Below are positions 1 through 7,420 of a DNA stretch of 37,526 nucleotides, one piece after another (the stretch's first letter is position 1; every line of letters begins with the position of its first letter). Position numbers and translations under genes: made by a program. Origin of the DNA: JAUZPB01 sp050262615 (lineage in GTDB: Bacteria; Bacteroidota; Ignavibacteria; Ignavibacteriales; SURF-24); contig JBLNEL010000112.1 of NCBI GenBank assembly GCA_050262615.1, positions 1 to 37,526 on the forward strand. Direction: 5' to 3'. The notes under the pieces are model-generated. The model was not told the DNA's origin. It saw only the letters and a program-made list of their open reading frames with translations, and searched no databases.

Positions 1-128
1 GACTTTCGGCTTCCATAAGAATAATATCAAAAGCAATTCTTTTACTAAATAGAATGGAAGACTGTAAATGTTGAATGTCAACAAAATTAAAACAATAGGA
101 TCAGCAATAGCCTGGAGAAGAAAATAAT
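1..128. other. no gene recognised at left edge
   Basis: No convincing coding frame, RNA or repeat is visible in this AT-rich stretch. It lies beyond the terminator of the first gene and may be intergenic DNA or the remote end of a feature outside the window. Confidence 0.4.
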
Positions 129-163
129 AAAAAAACCTACCCCTAAATTGCCTTAGGGGTGGT
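129..163 (-). terminator. intrinsic terminator of the small secreted protein gene
   Basis: Positions 139-146 (ACCCCTAA) and 153-160 (TTAGGGGT) form a perfect 8-bp stem around a 6-base loop. Read on the minus strand, the stem is followed by AGG and a run of seven T. It sits about 60 bases beyond the stop codon at 219, as expected for a rho-independent terminator. Confidence 0.75.
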
Positions 164-218
164 AAAAGCCAAATAAAAATAGATATATAAAAAAATATTT
201 TAGATAAACCCATTTTCC

Positions 219-680
219 TTAATCTTCATGTGGGCAATATGGCGGGCAGGCAGATGCATTTTCCATTGTGTAAGCACCGTCTGTAACCGACATTACGCTT
301 TCCCTTTTTTCTATTGTGACAGTCGGACTCTGCCCTTTGCTTAATAATTCCTTAACGACCAGTGCGCTGTAAACCTTCATCTGCTCTGAAACAGAAAAAG
401 CTCTTTGTAACCCTGTAGTGAACATAACATTTCTTTTACTGTTAAGAACATACAGATCAGATCCATCGAACTTAAATAACATGCGGTCGCCTGACTGGCT
501 AAGCAGTGACTCAAACTGTGAGGCAGACATTGTGATCGAATGTAATACCGGACCAAATAGTTTATCTGCTTCTTCCTTTGAATATATTTTTCCTGCAACT
601 TCCTGCGCAAAAGAAAAATTATTGCTCAAAACTAAGAAAATCAGTGAAAATAATAAAGCTTTGAAATTCGGCTTTTTCAT
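219..680 (-). CDS. small secreted protein of unknown function
   Basis: I do not recognise a family. The 153-residue product has a clear Sec signal peptide (MKK start, hydrophobic stretch about residues 8-20, likely cleavage after Phe-Ala or Ala-Gln near 25), so it is probably periplasmic or exported. The mature part is a mixed alpha/beta sequence of about 125 residues. It ends in a Cys-rich tail, CPPYCPHED, whose two Cys could form a disulfide or bind metal. The gene is monocistronic. It has its own terminator, a TAnnTTTG-type -7 box at 723-730, and a cluster of AGTATTAATACT-like motifs further upstream that it shares with the neighbouring NarX/NarL-type operon. It may therefore be a target of that system (inference). 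Confidence 0.7.
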   Translation of the reverse strand: MKKPNFKALLFSLIFLVLSNNFSFAQEVAGKIYSKEEADKLFGPVLHSITMSASQFESLLSQSGDRMLFKFDGSDLYVLNSKRNVMFTTGLQRAFSVSEQMKVYSALVVKELLSKGQSPTVTIEKRESVMSVTDGAYTMENASACPPYCPHED

Positions 681-722
681 GTCGTATACCTATAAATTAT
701 GAATGTTTAAATCTGTCGGTCA

Positions 723-730
723 CAAATCTA
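723..730 (-). promoter_or_regulatory. putative -7 box for the secreted protein gene
   Basis: The minus strand reads TAGATTTG, a full match to the Bacteroidota -7 consensus TAnnTTTG, about 43 bases upstream of the ATG at 680. No good -33 TTTG is seen at 19-20 bases spacing, so the promoter may need an activator. Confidence 0.4.
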
Positions 731-844
731 TAGGTTTAAAATCTTCGGCGCATCAGTACAAATACTGTAAATGCAAATTCTTTCGTTTTTATACCAAAAA
801 CTAAAGAAATTTATTAAAATTTAGTAAAAAGGCACTTGAAAACT

Positions 845-893
845 ATAGTATTTATACCATATATAGTACTAATACTATTTAATACTTATACTA
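845..893. promoter_or_regulatory. cluster of AGTATTAATACT-like operator motifs
   Basis: This stretch holds degenerate copies of the palindrome AGTATTAATACT: TAGTATTTATACCAT at 846-860, TAGTACTAATACTA at 864-877, and AATACTTATACTA at 881-893, reaching into the stop codon of the LuxR-type regulator gene. The same motif recurs at 3038-3280 on the other side of the regulator operon. It lies between the regulator gene and the promoter of the secreted protein gene. Binding by the LuxR-type regulator is inference. Confidence 0.45.
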
Positions 894-1556
894 TTCAAGA
901 ATTTTGTTTACATAAACATATCTTATCAGCTGGGATGTGCTCGAAACATTGAACTTCCGCATTATTGAACTTCTATATCCGTCAATTGTTTTTTTACTGA
1001 AACATAGCTTATCGGCAATCTCAGAACTCTGCATGCCTTCACATATAAATTTCAGTATCTCAAGCTCTTTATATGTCAGGTTTATACTTTCTGTAATTGA
1101 AATGACTTCTTTTTTTTCTTTATATTTATCGTAAATCTCTTCTAACTTTTCTTCTGAATATATATTCCCGAAATATTTCTCACCGCTGTTTACGGTTTCA
1201 ATGGCAAATATCAGCTCTCCTTTCGCAATTGTCTTATTTACTAGCCCAAGCGCACCAACCTTGAGTGCTTTATAAATATACTCCTCAGAATCATTTACAG
1301 ATAGAAAAAGAATTTTGGCACTTTTGTCCCTTGCTCTTATCTTTTCAGCTGCTTCAATGCCTGTCAGAACAGGCATCGATATATCTGTTACTAATACATC
1401 CGGCCTGTACTCAAAATATTTGGTAACGACTTCCCTCCCGTTCGAAGCCTCACCTACAATATATATCCCGGGACAATTTTCCAAAAGGCTCACTATTCCG
1501 TTTCTTACAAGATTGTGGTCATCGGCTAACATGATCCTTATTTTTCCGTCTGCCAT
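891..1556 (-). CDS. NarL/FixJ-type response regulator (REC + LuxR HTH)
   Basis: A 221-residue DNA-binding response regulator. The receiver domain (about 5-122) has the acidic pair D12/D13, phosphoacceptor D58 in VTDISMP, S86 at the switch position and K108. The C-terminal LuxR/GerE helix-turn-helix (about 155-218) carries the usual E-I-A-D-K-L...SKKTIDGYRSSIM pattern. The start codon overlaps the stop of the kinase gene by one base (TAATG), so the two are translationally coupled and are almost certainly cognate partners. Phosphorylation would drive dimer binding to an inverted repeat. AGTATTAATACT-like palindromes flank the operon on both sides and are the obvious candidate sites, including for autoregulation (inference). 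Confidence 0.93.
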   Translation of the reverse strand: MADGKIRIMLADDHNLVRNGIVSLLENCPGIYIVGEASNGREVVTKYFEYRPDVLVTDISMPVLTGIEAAEKIRARDKSAKILFLSVNDSEEYIYKALKVGALGLVNKTIAKGELIFAIETVNSGEKYFGNIYSEEKLEEIYDKYKEKKEVISITESINLTYKELEILKFICEGMQSSEIADKLCFSKKTIDGYRSSIMRKFNVSSTSQLIRYVYVNKILE

Positions 1557-2746
1557 TATATTTTTTCTCCCATTGGAAAATTTATCATTATCGTCGTCCC
1601 TTCATCAGGTGATGAACTGATCTTAAATGTACCGCCATGTATTTCAGCTCTTTCTTTCATATTCCTTAAACCCATCCCTTTGCCTTTAAGATTTTTCTCT
1701 AAGTTAAAGCCTATGCCTTCATCTGAAATAAGCAGACAAAGACTCCCTGATTTTCTGATCAGCTGAATATTATATTCCTTTGCTTTTGAATATTTAACTA
1801 TATTATTTATTGCTTCCTGAATGATCCTGTAAATGCTTATCTCCAGCTTAACGTCAAGCTTTTCTTCTATATTTATAAAATCCAGATTCCCCTTTACTGA
1901 ACTCTGGAGATCAACGGTCTCAATCAATTTTATCAGTGATGAATATAAGCCGGTTTCTTCTAATGTGCTTGGAATAAGTGAGTGCGCCATCGCTTTTATA
2001 TCACTTGAAATATTTTCAATAAGACGGGAATTTTTCTCCAATATGTTCAATTCATTTTCACTCGCAAAACTGCTTATATCTTTCTGAAGACTGAGCTTTA
2101 ATAAAACAAGCTTTTGCCCAATATCATCATGAAGTTCTCTTGCTATTCTTCTCCGCTCTTCTTCAATCTGCTCTTGAAGATACCTGGAAAAATCTTTTAA
2201 TTCCAGCTGCGATTGCTTTAATGCTTCTTCCTTCTTCTTCAGCTCGGTAATATCATGCATGTAGATTTGCGCAATGTTAAGGTAATTTACCCCTTTTATA
2301 AGAACTGAATAATATTTATCTGAAAAATAAAAGCTGAAGACATATTCCTTATTCTCTTTTATAAATTCGTCAGGATCTATTCTTAGTGTGGAAATAACCT
2401 TTGTAAAAGACTGACCTAGAAAATGCTCCATACCCTCTTTCTTCGCAGCGGGATTGGTAAAGATTATCTCTCCTGAACTATTTATTCTTAAGACCGGATC
2501 AGGATCTAGTTCAGCAAATATCGCCATCAGCCTCATATTCCTTGTTTCTAACTGCCCTTTTTCAAAGAGAATTTTTTTCTGCTGCGGCAGAAATGTATTG
2601 CGCATCGCAATAAGAAATATTACAACTAGCAGTATGGCCGTAAACATCGAAAAGAATATTGGATTTCTGAAGTCACATAATAGTGAAAGATATTCCATAA
2701 GCTCTTCAGAAGCTGTCTTTGTTGAAAAAGCTATTAGCAAGTTCAT
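1556..2746 (-). CDS. membrane-anchored PAS sensor histidine kinase, NarX/DegS type
   Basis: A 396-residue HisKA_3-class kinase. A short N-terminal part is followed by one membrane segment (about 30-48). A PAS-like domain (about 70-170, DPDPVLRINSSGEIIFTNPA) follows, then a short coiled coil. The DHp domain has the class-typical H-box ERRRIARELHDDIGQ with phosphorylated H206. The HATPase domain carries the N-box EAINNIVKYS (N314/N315), DEGIGF at 342-347 and the G-box GKGMGLRNM. There is almost no periplasmic domain, so sensing is probably cytoplasmic through PAS or at the membrane. The gene follows the small upstream gene by one base and overlaps the regulator by one base, making a tight three-gene operon. 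No heme or Fe-S ligand pattern was noticed in the PAS domain. Confidence 0.92.
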   Translation of the reverse strand: MNLLIAFSTKTASEELMEYLSLLCDFRNPIFFSMFTAILLVVIFLIAMRNTFLPQQKKILFEKGQLETRNMRLMAIFAELDPDPVLRINSSGEIIFTNPAAKKEGMEHFLGQSFTKVISTLRIDPDEFIKENKEYVFSFYFSDKYYSVLIKGVNYLNIAQIYMHDITELKKKEEALKQSQLELKDFSRYLQEQIEEERRRIARELHDDIGQKLVLLKLSLQKDISSFASENELNILEKNSRLIENISSDIKAMAHSLIPSTLEETGLYSSLIKLIETVDLQSSVKGNLDFINIEEKLDVKLEISIYRIIQEAINNIVKYSKAKEYNIQLIRKSGSLCLLISDEGIGFNLEKNLKGKGMGLRNMKERAEIHGGTFKISSSPDEGTTIMINFPMGEKI

Positions 2747-2747
2747 A

Positions 2748-2978
2748 TCAGATATTCAGATTGTCAACAAAAATCTTGACAAACTTCCTCCCCTTTATTG
2801 GTGACTTCAAGGTCTGGTTCACCCTCTCAATTGCACTATAAATTAGATTTTCTGAAATATCTGGAAGCAACTCCTGAATTGCTTTATATACATAATATTT
2901 ATCCTGGTATTCTTCAGAGCTGATATATTTATCTGCCAAAGCTTCATTAAGCATTGTTTTTATTTCAGTCTTTTCCAT
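2748..2978 (-). CDS. small cytoplasmic protein leading a two-component operon
   Basis: I do not recognise this protein of about 76 residues. It is charged and mostly helical by appearance, with no signal peptide or membrane segment. I start it at the ATG at 2978 because AAGG lies five bases upstream; a TTG five codons earlier would begin almost at the predicted transcription start. It ends TGATATG, one base before the kinase start, so it is co-translated with the kinase. First in the operon, it could be a sensor accessory or antagonist of the kinase, but nothing in the sequence proves this. Confidence 0.6.
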   Translation of the reverse strand: MEKTEIKTMLNEALADKYISSEEYQDKYYVYKAIQELLPDISENLIYSAIERVNQTLKSPIKGRKFVKIFVDNLNI

Positions 2979-3003
2979 ATCAACCTTAAACAAATTTTGA
3001 AAG

Positions 3004-3048
3004 CAAATATAGAGCTATTATTTATAAATTAAATCCGTAGTAATACTA
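3004..3048 (-). promoter_or_regulatory. promoter and operator of the NarX/NarL-type operon
   Basis: The minus strand has TATATTTG at 3011-3004, a perfect TAnnTTTG -7 box about 30 bases before the ATG at 2978. Centred about 32 bases upstream of it is TAGTAATACTA (3038-3048), an odd-length palindrome of the same type as those at 3125-3158 and 3269-3280. That places it near -43, the usual position of an activator touching RNA polymerase. The match of box and spacing is seen; the activation model is inference. Confidence 0.5.
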
Positions 3049-3124
3049 TTTTTTAAAATCCTTCGATTTCGCTCTGAAATAAAAGGATTTTAATAATTCC
3101 GGATATATTAAATAATTTTTCTGC

Positions 3125-3158
3125 ATGGTATTAATACTGTATATAGTATTAATACCAT
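3125..3158. promoter_or_regulatory. large double palindrome, likely central operator
   Basis: ATGGTATTAATACT (3125-3138) and AGTATTAATACCAT (3145-3158) are perfect inverted copies around the 6-base spacer GTATAT. Each arm is itself nearly palindromic (GTATTAATAC), so this is two adjacent dyad sites. It lies in the roughly 380-base divergent gap between the two-component operon and the gene at 3356, between two further single copies. This suits cooperative binding by a dimeric LuxR-type regulator (inference). Confidence 0.6.
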
Positions 3159-3268
3159 ACGTTTTTACGGCTTAAGAGTATATGTATTATTATTTTAAAA
3201 ATATTATTGCCCGTAACTGCTTATATAATAACTGCTTATAGCTTTACCCCGGTCACCTGATTAAAAAT

Positions 3269-3311
3269 AGTATTAATACTGATTCGCTTTTGCTTTTGAC
3301 TCCATAATTTG
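3269..3311 (+). promoter_or_regulatory. operator and weak promoter of the gene at 3356
   Basis: AGTATTAATACT (3269-3280) is a perfect 12-bp palindrome. About 30 bases downstream of its centre is ATAATTTG (3304-3311), close to the -7 consensus TAnnTTTG, with no TTTG at -33. The geometry mirrors that at 3004-3048 on the other strand, so both divergent promoters may be activated by the same regulator. Confidence 0.45.
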
Positions 3312-3355
3312 CATACAGAATTTACCATGTTTTATAATTCCAGGGATTTTTATTT

Positions 3356-3712
3356 ATGGATAACCAGATCCTCTCTGTTCAGAACAAAGGAATTCCAAAC
3401 AAGGAGTTCTTGTTGATTGAAGTAATTAACGACAATAACTTAGGTGAATATATAGTACACGATAATTCATACAAAGACGGCATGGTTGTTTCAAACAAAC
3501 TCAGGCATTTATTTGAATTCCCTCAGAAATTGGTAAGAAAAGGTGAGCTTATTGCACTCTTTACCGGAAAAAGAAACTCATTAGGTCAGGGCAATCCGAG
3601 CGGCATGTTGGTTCATCATTTTTACTGGGAGCTCGATCAGCCAATATGGAACGATGATAATGATATCGCTGTATTGGTGAAAGTTGCTGAGAGAAGATCA
3701 AGAAGTGTCTGA
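3356..3712 (+). CDS. small protein, possible lamin-tail-like beta domain
   Basis: A 118-residue protein without signal peptide or membrane segment. The run of short beta-like strands, EFLLIEVIND, HLFEFPQKLVRKGELIALFTG and PIWNDDNDIAVLVKV, resembles the layout of lamin-tail-domain beta sandwiches (strand, F-x-FP turn, G-E-L-I-A-L strand, then W-N-x-x-D-D-x-A-V-L). No catalytic motif is visible. The resemblance is by eye and only tentative. The gene is single, with a palindromic operator upstream and a hairpin terminator downstream, and faces away from the NarX/NarL-type operon, which may control it. Confidence 0.65.
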   Translation: MDNQILSVQNKGIPNKEFLLIEVINDNNLGEYIVHDNSYKDGMVVSNKLRHLFEFPQKLVRKGELIALFTGKRNSLGQGNPSGMLVHHFYWELDQPIWNDDNDIAVLVKVAERRSRSV

Positions 3713-3741
3713 GATATCAAAGCTTTATATAATTTCTATTC

Positions 3742-3774
3742 TGCTGGCAGTATATCACTGCTGTCAGCAATTTT
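3742..3774 (+). terminator. hairpin terminator after the gene at 3356
   Basis: TGCTGGCAG (3742-3750) pairs with CTGTCAGCA (3761-3769), with one G-U pair, around a 10-base loop. A short T-rich tail ATTTT follows. It lies about 30 bases beyond the stop codon. Confidence 0.55.
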
Positions 3775-3901
3775 AAATTAAAACAATTTCAAAAAACTGC
3801 CCAATTATATAATTCCCGCAAAGTCACTGTTTATTCTGAACTCTTTACTTACTTCACTTCTAAAAAATATTTGCGACTATTATTTATGGATCTTTAAAAT
3901 G

Positions 3902-3927
3902 AAAAAACCCCGGAATTACTTCCGGGG
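3902..3927 (-). terminator. intrinsic terminator of tRNA-Lys
   Basis: CCCCGGAA (3908-3915) and TTCCGGGG (3920-3927) form a perfect 8-bp stem with a TTAC loop. On the minus strand it is followed by six T. It begins seven bases after the tRNA 3' end. Confidence 0.85.
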
Positions 3928-3934
3928 CTTAACG

Positions 3935-4006
3935 TGAGCACGGGTGGGCTCGAACCACCGACCCTCTGCTTAAAAGGCAGATGCTCTACCCCTGAGCTAC
4001 GTGCCC
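3935..4006 (-). tRNA. tRNA-Lys (anticodon UUU)
   Basis: The minus strand folds as a full cloverleaf of 72 bases: acceptor stem GGGCACG/CGTGCTC with one G-U pair, D arm GCTC...GAGC, anticodon stem TCTGC/GCAGA with loop CTTTTAA giving anticodon TTT, variable loop, T arm GGTGG-TTCGAGC-CCACC, and discriminator A. The 3' CCA is not encoded. It stands alone between its own promoter and terminator. There are no phage or integrase signs beside it. Confidence 0.96.
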
Positions 4007-4023
4007 ATGTCATTTTCAGATTC

Positions 4024-4054
4024 CAAATATAATACTTATTTTATAATTATCAAA
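4024..4054 (-). promoter_or_regulatory. promoter of tRNA-Lys, Bacteroidota type
   Basis: The minus strand shows TTTG (4054-4051), exactly 19 bases, then TATATTTG (4031-4024), a full match to the Bacteroidota primary-sigma pattern. Transcription would start near 4017, about ten bases before the tRNA. This is the clearest lineage-type promoter in the window. Confidence 0.75.
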
Positions 4055-4127
4055 TTACTATTTAATTTTTTTTTGCGTTAGGTCAAAAAATTGCCCTTTT
4101 GTTATTTGAATCATTTTCAGATTTTTG

Positions 4128-4158
4128 TATGATTTTTTAAGGTTTTTTTATATATTTG
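4128..4158 (+). promoter_or_regulatory. promoter of the sigma-54 regulator gene
   Basis: TATG (4128-4131), a 19-base spacer and TATATTTG (4151-4158) fit TTTG-N19-TAnnTTTG with one mismatch. The transcript would start near 4165. That excludes the in-frame ATG at 4125 and supports translation from 4185. Confidence 0.55.
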
Positions 4159-4184
4159 CCCAAAATTGGATTTTTTTACCAATA

Positions 4185-5573
4185 ATGAAAAAGAATGCCC
4201 GTTTACTTATTGTCGATGATGATGAAACACTATGCTATCTGCTGAAAGAAGAGCTTCTGTCTGAAGGTTACTCTGTTGATGTTGTTTATGATGGTAAATA
4301 TGCAATTGACAGTATAAAGAATAAGAATTACGACTTGCTTCTGCTTGACCTCGAAATGCGCGAGGTTACTGGAGAGGAAGTGCTGAATTTTATTAAAAAC
4401 TACTCGCCTAATTTGCAGGTAATTATCCTTACCGCTAAGTCCGAGATACGAACCGCTATTGAATGTATTAAAAAAGGTGCATACGATTTTATTTCCAAAC
4501 CTTATGACTTCGACGACCTGCTGCTTACTATTAACCGGGCTTTGGAACATAAGGACCTGCTGGTAAAAAATTCTATCCTCTCTTCTAAGATCGAACAGAA
4601 AGTTACTTCAAAATTGATCGGCCAAAGCAAACAAATCCAGCATACAATTAACCTCGCCCTCAGAGCTTCAAAATCCGATTCAAACATTCTGCTCGAAGGC
4701 GAAACTGGTACTGGCAAGGAACTCTTTGCTGAATTTATTCACCGTAACTCCGAAAGAAGTGAGAAACCTTTTGTTATCGTTAACTGCGCCTCTCTGCCGG
4801 ACCAGCTGATCGAAAGTGAACTCTTCGGTCATGAAAAAGGAGCATTCACTGACGCAAAAGCACCTAAACAGGGACTTGTCGAAGTTGCCGACGGCGGAAC
4901 CCTTTTCTTGGACGAAATCGGTGAAATGTCGCTTACTCTTCAGCCTAAACTTCTGAGATTTCTTGAAAACGGAGAATACCGAAGGGTCGGCGGTGTTGTT
5001 ACACTTAAATCTAACGTCAGAGTAATCGGCGCTACAAATAAAAACCTTATCGAGGAATCAGAGAAAAAAACATTCAGACGCGACCTTTTGTTCAGACTTA
5101 ATGTAATTACTCTTACTATCCCTCCTTTAAGAGATAGAGGCGATGACATTCTGCTCCTGGCAAATCATTTCCTGGCCGTTAAATCGCCTGTAAGAGATCC
5201 TAAAAGACTCTCGAAAGCTGCTGAAGATACTCTTATGCGCTATAAATTTCCCGGCAACGTGCGCGAACTCCAGCATATTATCGAACGTGCAATTATTTTT
5301 GCCGAAGGCAATATTATTAACCCTGAGGAGCTTAACCTTCCTGCTGCTTATTTCAGCGCTCCGGCAGCTTCTGGTTATTTCACTGAACAAACCGATGAAC
5401 TGCTGCAGGATGATAGATCCGTTATCTCTTTGGACAATATGGAAATGATCCATATTAAAAAAGTACTCGACCAGAATAACTGGAACCGTGAGAATACGGC
5501 CAGACTTCTGGGCATCAGCCAGAAAACATTGTATTCAAAGATCTTAAAATATAATCTGAAGCAATATGACTGA
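4185..5573 (+). CDS. NtrC-family sigma-54 activator response regulator
   Basis: A 462-residue enhancer-binding protein. The receiver (about 6-118) has D11/D12, phosphoacceptor D55, T83 and K105. The AAA+ domain (about 142-370) has Walker A GETGTGKE (172-179), the sigma-54 contact loop as GAFTDA (219-224) and Walker B GTLFLDEIGEM (D243, E244). A Fis-type helix-turn-helix closes the protein (about 420-460, NRENTARLLGISQKTLY). GAFTDA rather than GAFTGA is a known natural variant. I start at 4185 because the promoter lies just upstream. It overlaps the next gene, a histidine kinase, by eight bases, so they form a pair. Sigma-54-like promoters in front of both pilin genes in this window make those its likely targets (inference). 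Confidence 0.95.
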   Translation: MKKNARLLIVDDDETLCYLLKEELLSEGYSVDVVYDGKYAIDSIKNKNYDLLLLDLEMREVTGEEVLNFIKNYSPNLQVIILTAKSEIRTAIECIKKGAYDFISKPYDFDDLLLTINRALEHKDLLVKNSILSSKIEQKVTSKLIGQSKQIQHTINLALRASKSDSNILLEGETGTGKELFAEFIHRNSERSEKPFVIVNCASLPDQLIESELFGHEKGAFTDAKAPKQGLVEVADGGTLFLDEIGEMSLTLQPKLLRFLENGEYRRVGGVVTLKSNVRVIGATNKNLIEESEKKTFRRDLLFRLNVITLTIPPLRDRGDDILLLANHFLAVKSPVRDPKRLSKAAEDTLMRYKFPGNVRELQHIIERAIIFAEGNIINPEELNLPAAYFSAPAASGYFTEQTDELLQDDRSVISLDNMEMIHIKKVLDQNNWNRENTARLLGISQKTLYSKILKYNLKQYD

Positions 5574-7272
5574 TAAAGGCTTAGAAGTTAACGGAAATGG
5601 CACAAACCTCCACTTGACCGGCGTAAACGACGAGCCTAAAAATATACTGCTTATTCAGAAAGAATGGGAAAATATACTTACTCTTCTGCTGAAGGATAAC
5701 TCAATTGATATTCTTGCCGACGAAATCCTTATGCGTAAGGTCAGCCTGACTAAAAGCGACCTGGGTATTATTTTCTTTATAGAAGAGGCTATAAAAGATC
5801 AGGTTGAACACAGAGTCTATGTCGAAAACGGCTCCCTTAAAAATGCTGAGAATATTGTCCCCGAGGTAAGATCAAACCTTAATTATATCTCAGAATGGCT
5901 TAGGATAAATAAAAGATCTCTTCTTATTTCTTGTGACGATATAAATAATATCGGATATAACCTTACCAATATCCTTCAGTCACAGGTTGTTGTTGTTACT
6001 CCTGGGTTTATTGATAATTCTCTTATTTCAATTACAATTCTTGCCAGATCATCCGGAAGCTATTCAACATCAGATGTAAATAACCTGGAACAGTTTTCTT
6101 CCATTCTCGCCTTTTCAATAAGCAATGTTATCACCCGTAACCTTAATAACGCTCTTGAGAATAAGCTCATGCAGTCTCAAAAGCTTGAAACTATTGGAAA
6201 ACTTGCAAGCGGTATGGCTCATGATTTTAATAACCTGCTTTCAAGTATCTTCGGCAGCCTTAATCTCTTAAAAAGAAAACTTTCCGACAGACCCGAGGTT
6301 CATTACCTTATTGAAAATATTGAAAACTGCTCAGCCCGCGCTGCAGACCTTACTAAAGGACTCCTCTCTTACGGCAAACCTACGCCAAAAAGAAAAACAC
6401 TTATTAAGCCCTTGGACTTGCTAAATGAGGTCTTAAGTGTCGTTGAAAGAACTTTTCCCGGCAATATAACTGTTGAAAACGATTTCAATAGTGATTTGCT
6501 GGATATAATGGGTAATGCAACCGAGATCTATCAGGTGCTCTTAAACCTCTGCATCAATGCTAAAGAAGCAATTAAAGGCAATGGGAAAGTAACCATTACT
6601 GCATCTAACTTTACGATCGACGATAAGAAAATATTCGATTTCCCACTACTCAAACAGGGAGATTACGTCCGCTTCTCAATTAAGGATACCGGCGAGGGAA
6701 TAAGTGAAGATAACCTGATAAAAATATTTGACCCTTACTTCTCTACAAAGAAAAAGGAAACTGTCTCAGGACTTGGACTCTATGTCACCTACGGAATTAT
6801 TAAGGCTCATAGCGGTTATATCGATGTTAAGAGTAAATTAGGCCACGGCACTGAATTCGATGTTTATATCCCTTCCTTCAAAAAAACACGTGAGGAAGAC
6901 AACCTTATTAAAACCGAAAAGATTATTCTTCTTGCTGACGATGAGGTTATGCTCCGCGATATACTTGCTGAACTGCTTGAATCTTATAATTTTGATGTGA
7001 TCACCGTTCAGAATGGACATGAAGTTTTGCATGTGTTGACTGAGGAATTAAAAGTCGACCTTCTGATTATTGATTATAAAATGCCTGAAATGGATGGCAT
7101 TACATGCATTAAGAAAATTCGCGAGCTTGAACTGGAACTGCCTGTCATACTTTCAACCGGAAGCACGTCATCTATTCAGGATAAAGAATTTGAAAAACTA
7201 AAAATTGATATGATTCTTAATAAACCTTACGAATTCGATAAGATGCTTGCTGCTGTACAAAAGCTTATCTGA
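5566..7272 (+). CDS. soluble hybrid histidine kinase (GAF-like sensor, HisKA, HATPase, REC)
   Basis: A 568-residue cytoplasmic kinase with no membrane segment. Residues about 25-190 look like a GAF-type sensor domain. The HisKA H-box KLASGMAHDFNNLLSSI has H219. The HATPase domain has N327 in QVLLNLCINAKEAI, DTGEGI at 374-379 and GLGL at 402-405. A C-terminal receiver (about 452-568) has D458/D459, phosphoacceptor D503 and K553. The AHDFNN H-box is typical of NtrB-like partners of sigma-54 activators. It overlaps the NtrC-family gene upstream by eight bases and is its probable cognate kinase. The attached receiver may act as a phosphate sink or second input. Confidence 0.92.
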   Translation: MTDKGLEVNGNGTNLHLTGVNDEPKNILLIQKEWENILTLLLKDNSIDILADEILMRKVSLTKSDLGIIFFIEEAIKDQVEHRVYVENGSLKNAENIVPEVRSNLNYISEWLRINKRSLLISCDDINNIGYNLTNILQSQVVVVTPGFIDNSLISITILARSSGSYSTSDVNNLEQFSSILAFSISNVITRNLNNALENKLMQSQKLETIGKLASGMAHDFNNLLSSIFGSLNLLKRKLSDRPEVHYLIENIENCSARAADLTKGLLSYGKPTPKRKTLIKPLDLLNEVLSVVERTFPGNITVENDFNSDLLDIMGNATEIYQVLLNLCINAKEAIKGNGKVTITASNFTIDDKKIFDFPLLKQGDYVRFSIKDTGEGISEDNLIKIFDPYFSTKKKETVSGLGLYVTYGIIKAHSGYIDVKSKLGHGTEFDVYIPSFKKTREEDNLIKTEKIILLADDEVMLRDILAELLESYNFDVITVQNGHEVLHVLTEELKVDLLIIDYKMPEMDGITCIKKIRELELELPVILSTGSTSSIQDKEFEKLKIDMILNKPYEFDKMLAAVQKLI

Positions 7273-7345
7273 TCCCGGTATATTTTTCTCTAATTTAACT
7301 TATTCTAACTTACTTTACCTTAACTGATCTTACTCTATTTTGCCC

Positions 7346-7420
7346 AACTCCGGCTTATTTAACTCCGGCTTATTTAACTCCGGCTTATTTAACTCTGGAT
7401 TAGTTAACTCTGGCCTGTTT
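7346..7420. repeat. five 15-bp tandem repeats spanning a stop codon
   Basis: Three exact copies of AACTCCGGCTTATTT (7346-7360, 7361-7375, 7376-7390) are followed by AACTCTGGATTAGTT and AACTCTGGCCTGTTT. The last copy runs into the stop codon (7419-7421) of the receiver-DHp gene. On the minus strand each unit places another TAA in the same reading frame, so the gene ends in a ladder of in-frame stops. There are no spacers, so it is not a CRISPR array. Confidence 0.9.

Noticed and set aside
3125..3158. Insertion sequence end or transposon inverted repeat
   Set aside because: The two arms are only six bases apart and no transposase is nearby; operator sites explain it better.
3935..4006. tRNA-Lys as an integration site for a mobile element
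   Set aside because: No integrase, duplicated tRNA end or change in gene character is seen on either side.
4125..4184. Earlier start for the sigma-54 regulator
   Set aside because: The TATATTTG promoter box lies downstream of that ATG, and the extra 20 residues precede the normal receiver N-terminus.
7346..7420. CRISPR-like array
   Set aside because: The units abut with no spacers and the period is 15 bp, so it is a simple tandem repeat.
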